Shown piece by piece: positions 32,970 to 33,097 of a stretch of DNA of 33,097 bases (the stretch's first letter is position 1; every line of letters begins with the position of its first letter). The translations under genes and the position numbers were made by a program. The stretch spans positions 1-33,097 of the forward strand of contig JAFTVE010000037.1 of assembly GCA_017465905.1 (NCBI GenBank), given 5' to 3'. The notes beneath the pieces are model-generated. The model saw only the letters and a list, made by a program, of their open reading frames with translations. It did not search any database and was not told the origin of the DNA. This DNA is from Bacteroidaceae bacterium (lineage in GTDB: Bacteria > Bacteroidota > Bacteroidia > Bacteroidales > Bacteroidaceae).

Positions 32970-33097
32970 ATGGAATTACAAACCCAAAGATTGTTGCTGA
33001 GACCTTGGCAAGAGGATGATGCTGACGAACTATACAAGTATGCCAAAGACCTACAAGTGGGGCCAGCTGCAGGATGGCCAGTACATACAAGCGTTGA
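32970..33097 (+). CDS. GNAT family N-acetyltransferase, N-terminal fragment (runs off window)
   Basis: ATG at 32970 opens [20 protein letters not shown], then [21 protein letters not shown], reaching the window edge after 42 codons. The start ...TxRLxLRPWxxxDAxxL is the typical N-terminal strand and helix of RimJ/RimL-like acetyltransferases (Acetyltransf_3), which transfer acetyl from acetyl-CoA to an amine; the substrate cannot be told. The acetyl-CoA motif lies outside the window. No Shine-Dalgarno sequence is seen. Confidence 0.8.
   Translation, partial: MELQTQRLLLRPWQEDDADELYKYAKDLQVGPAAGWPVHTSV

Overview
The window looks like a chromosomal segment of a Bacteroidales bacterium, most likely Prevotellaceae (Prevotella, Segatella or Xylanibacter type). 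The signs are BspA-type leucine-rich-repeat and InlB-B-repeat surface proteins with type IX-like C-terminal tails, promoters of the Bacteroidota form (TTTG about 20 bp upstream of TAnnTTTG), almost no Shine-Dalgarno sites, and intergenic runs of short AATTGACAATTG / AATTCAGAATTC units. I see no phage, plasmid, transposase gene or CRISPR array.

Layout. (1) 1-9836: a surface-protein locus on the plus strand, with the 3' end of one gene, a 1615-residue BspA-like protein and a 1404-residue InlB-repeat protein 19 bp behind it, closed by a strong terminator. (2) 9843-10003: tRNA-Thr(CGT), minus strand, with its own promoter. (3) 10106-16828: a leader with an intrinsic terminator, then a PurF-like amidophosphoribosyltransferase, carA and carB, and a terminator. 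(4) 16829-17894: about 1 kb without a clear gene, holding a MITE-like inverted repeat, a hairpin cluster and a promoter followed by a leader that can form two alternative hairpins. (5) 17895-20500: a third BspA-like protein, a 33-residue peptide gene and a terminator. (6) 20843-21019: tRNA-His(GTG). (7) 21036-28869, minus strand: CapA-family protein, folD, ffh, a DPE2-like 4-alpha-glucanotransferase and a GHL10-type glycoside hydrolase. (8) 28933-31872: uvrA behind a duplicated operator-like segment. (9) 31873-33097: REPIN-like GC-rich inverted repeats, a possible structured RNA, and the start of a GNAT acetyltransferase.

Most notable: the CarA encoded next to a normal CarB has lost the glutaminase chemistry. 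The nucleophilic Cys is Gly, the catalytic His is Ala, and two glutamine-site residues (Ser47 and His312 in E. coli numbering) are Ala. CarB resembles animal CPS I/CAD synthetase more than E. coli CarB, and keeps several residues that form the N-acetylglutamate pocket in CPS I. I infer an ammonia-dependent carbamoyl-phosphate synthetase, parallel to mitochondrial CPS I, in a purF-carA-carB operon that may be controlled by attenuation.

Second theme: the short AATTG/AATTC repeat units lie between genes and also, in frame, inside malQ, uvrA and the CapA gene, where they encode peptides such as NCQLSIVNCQLI and [11 protein letters not shown]. All family assignments were made by eye from sequence and memory; no database search was run.
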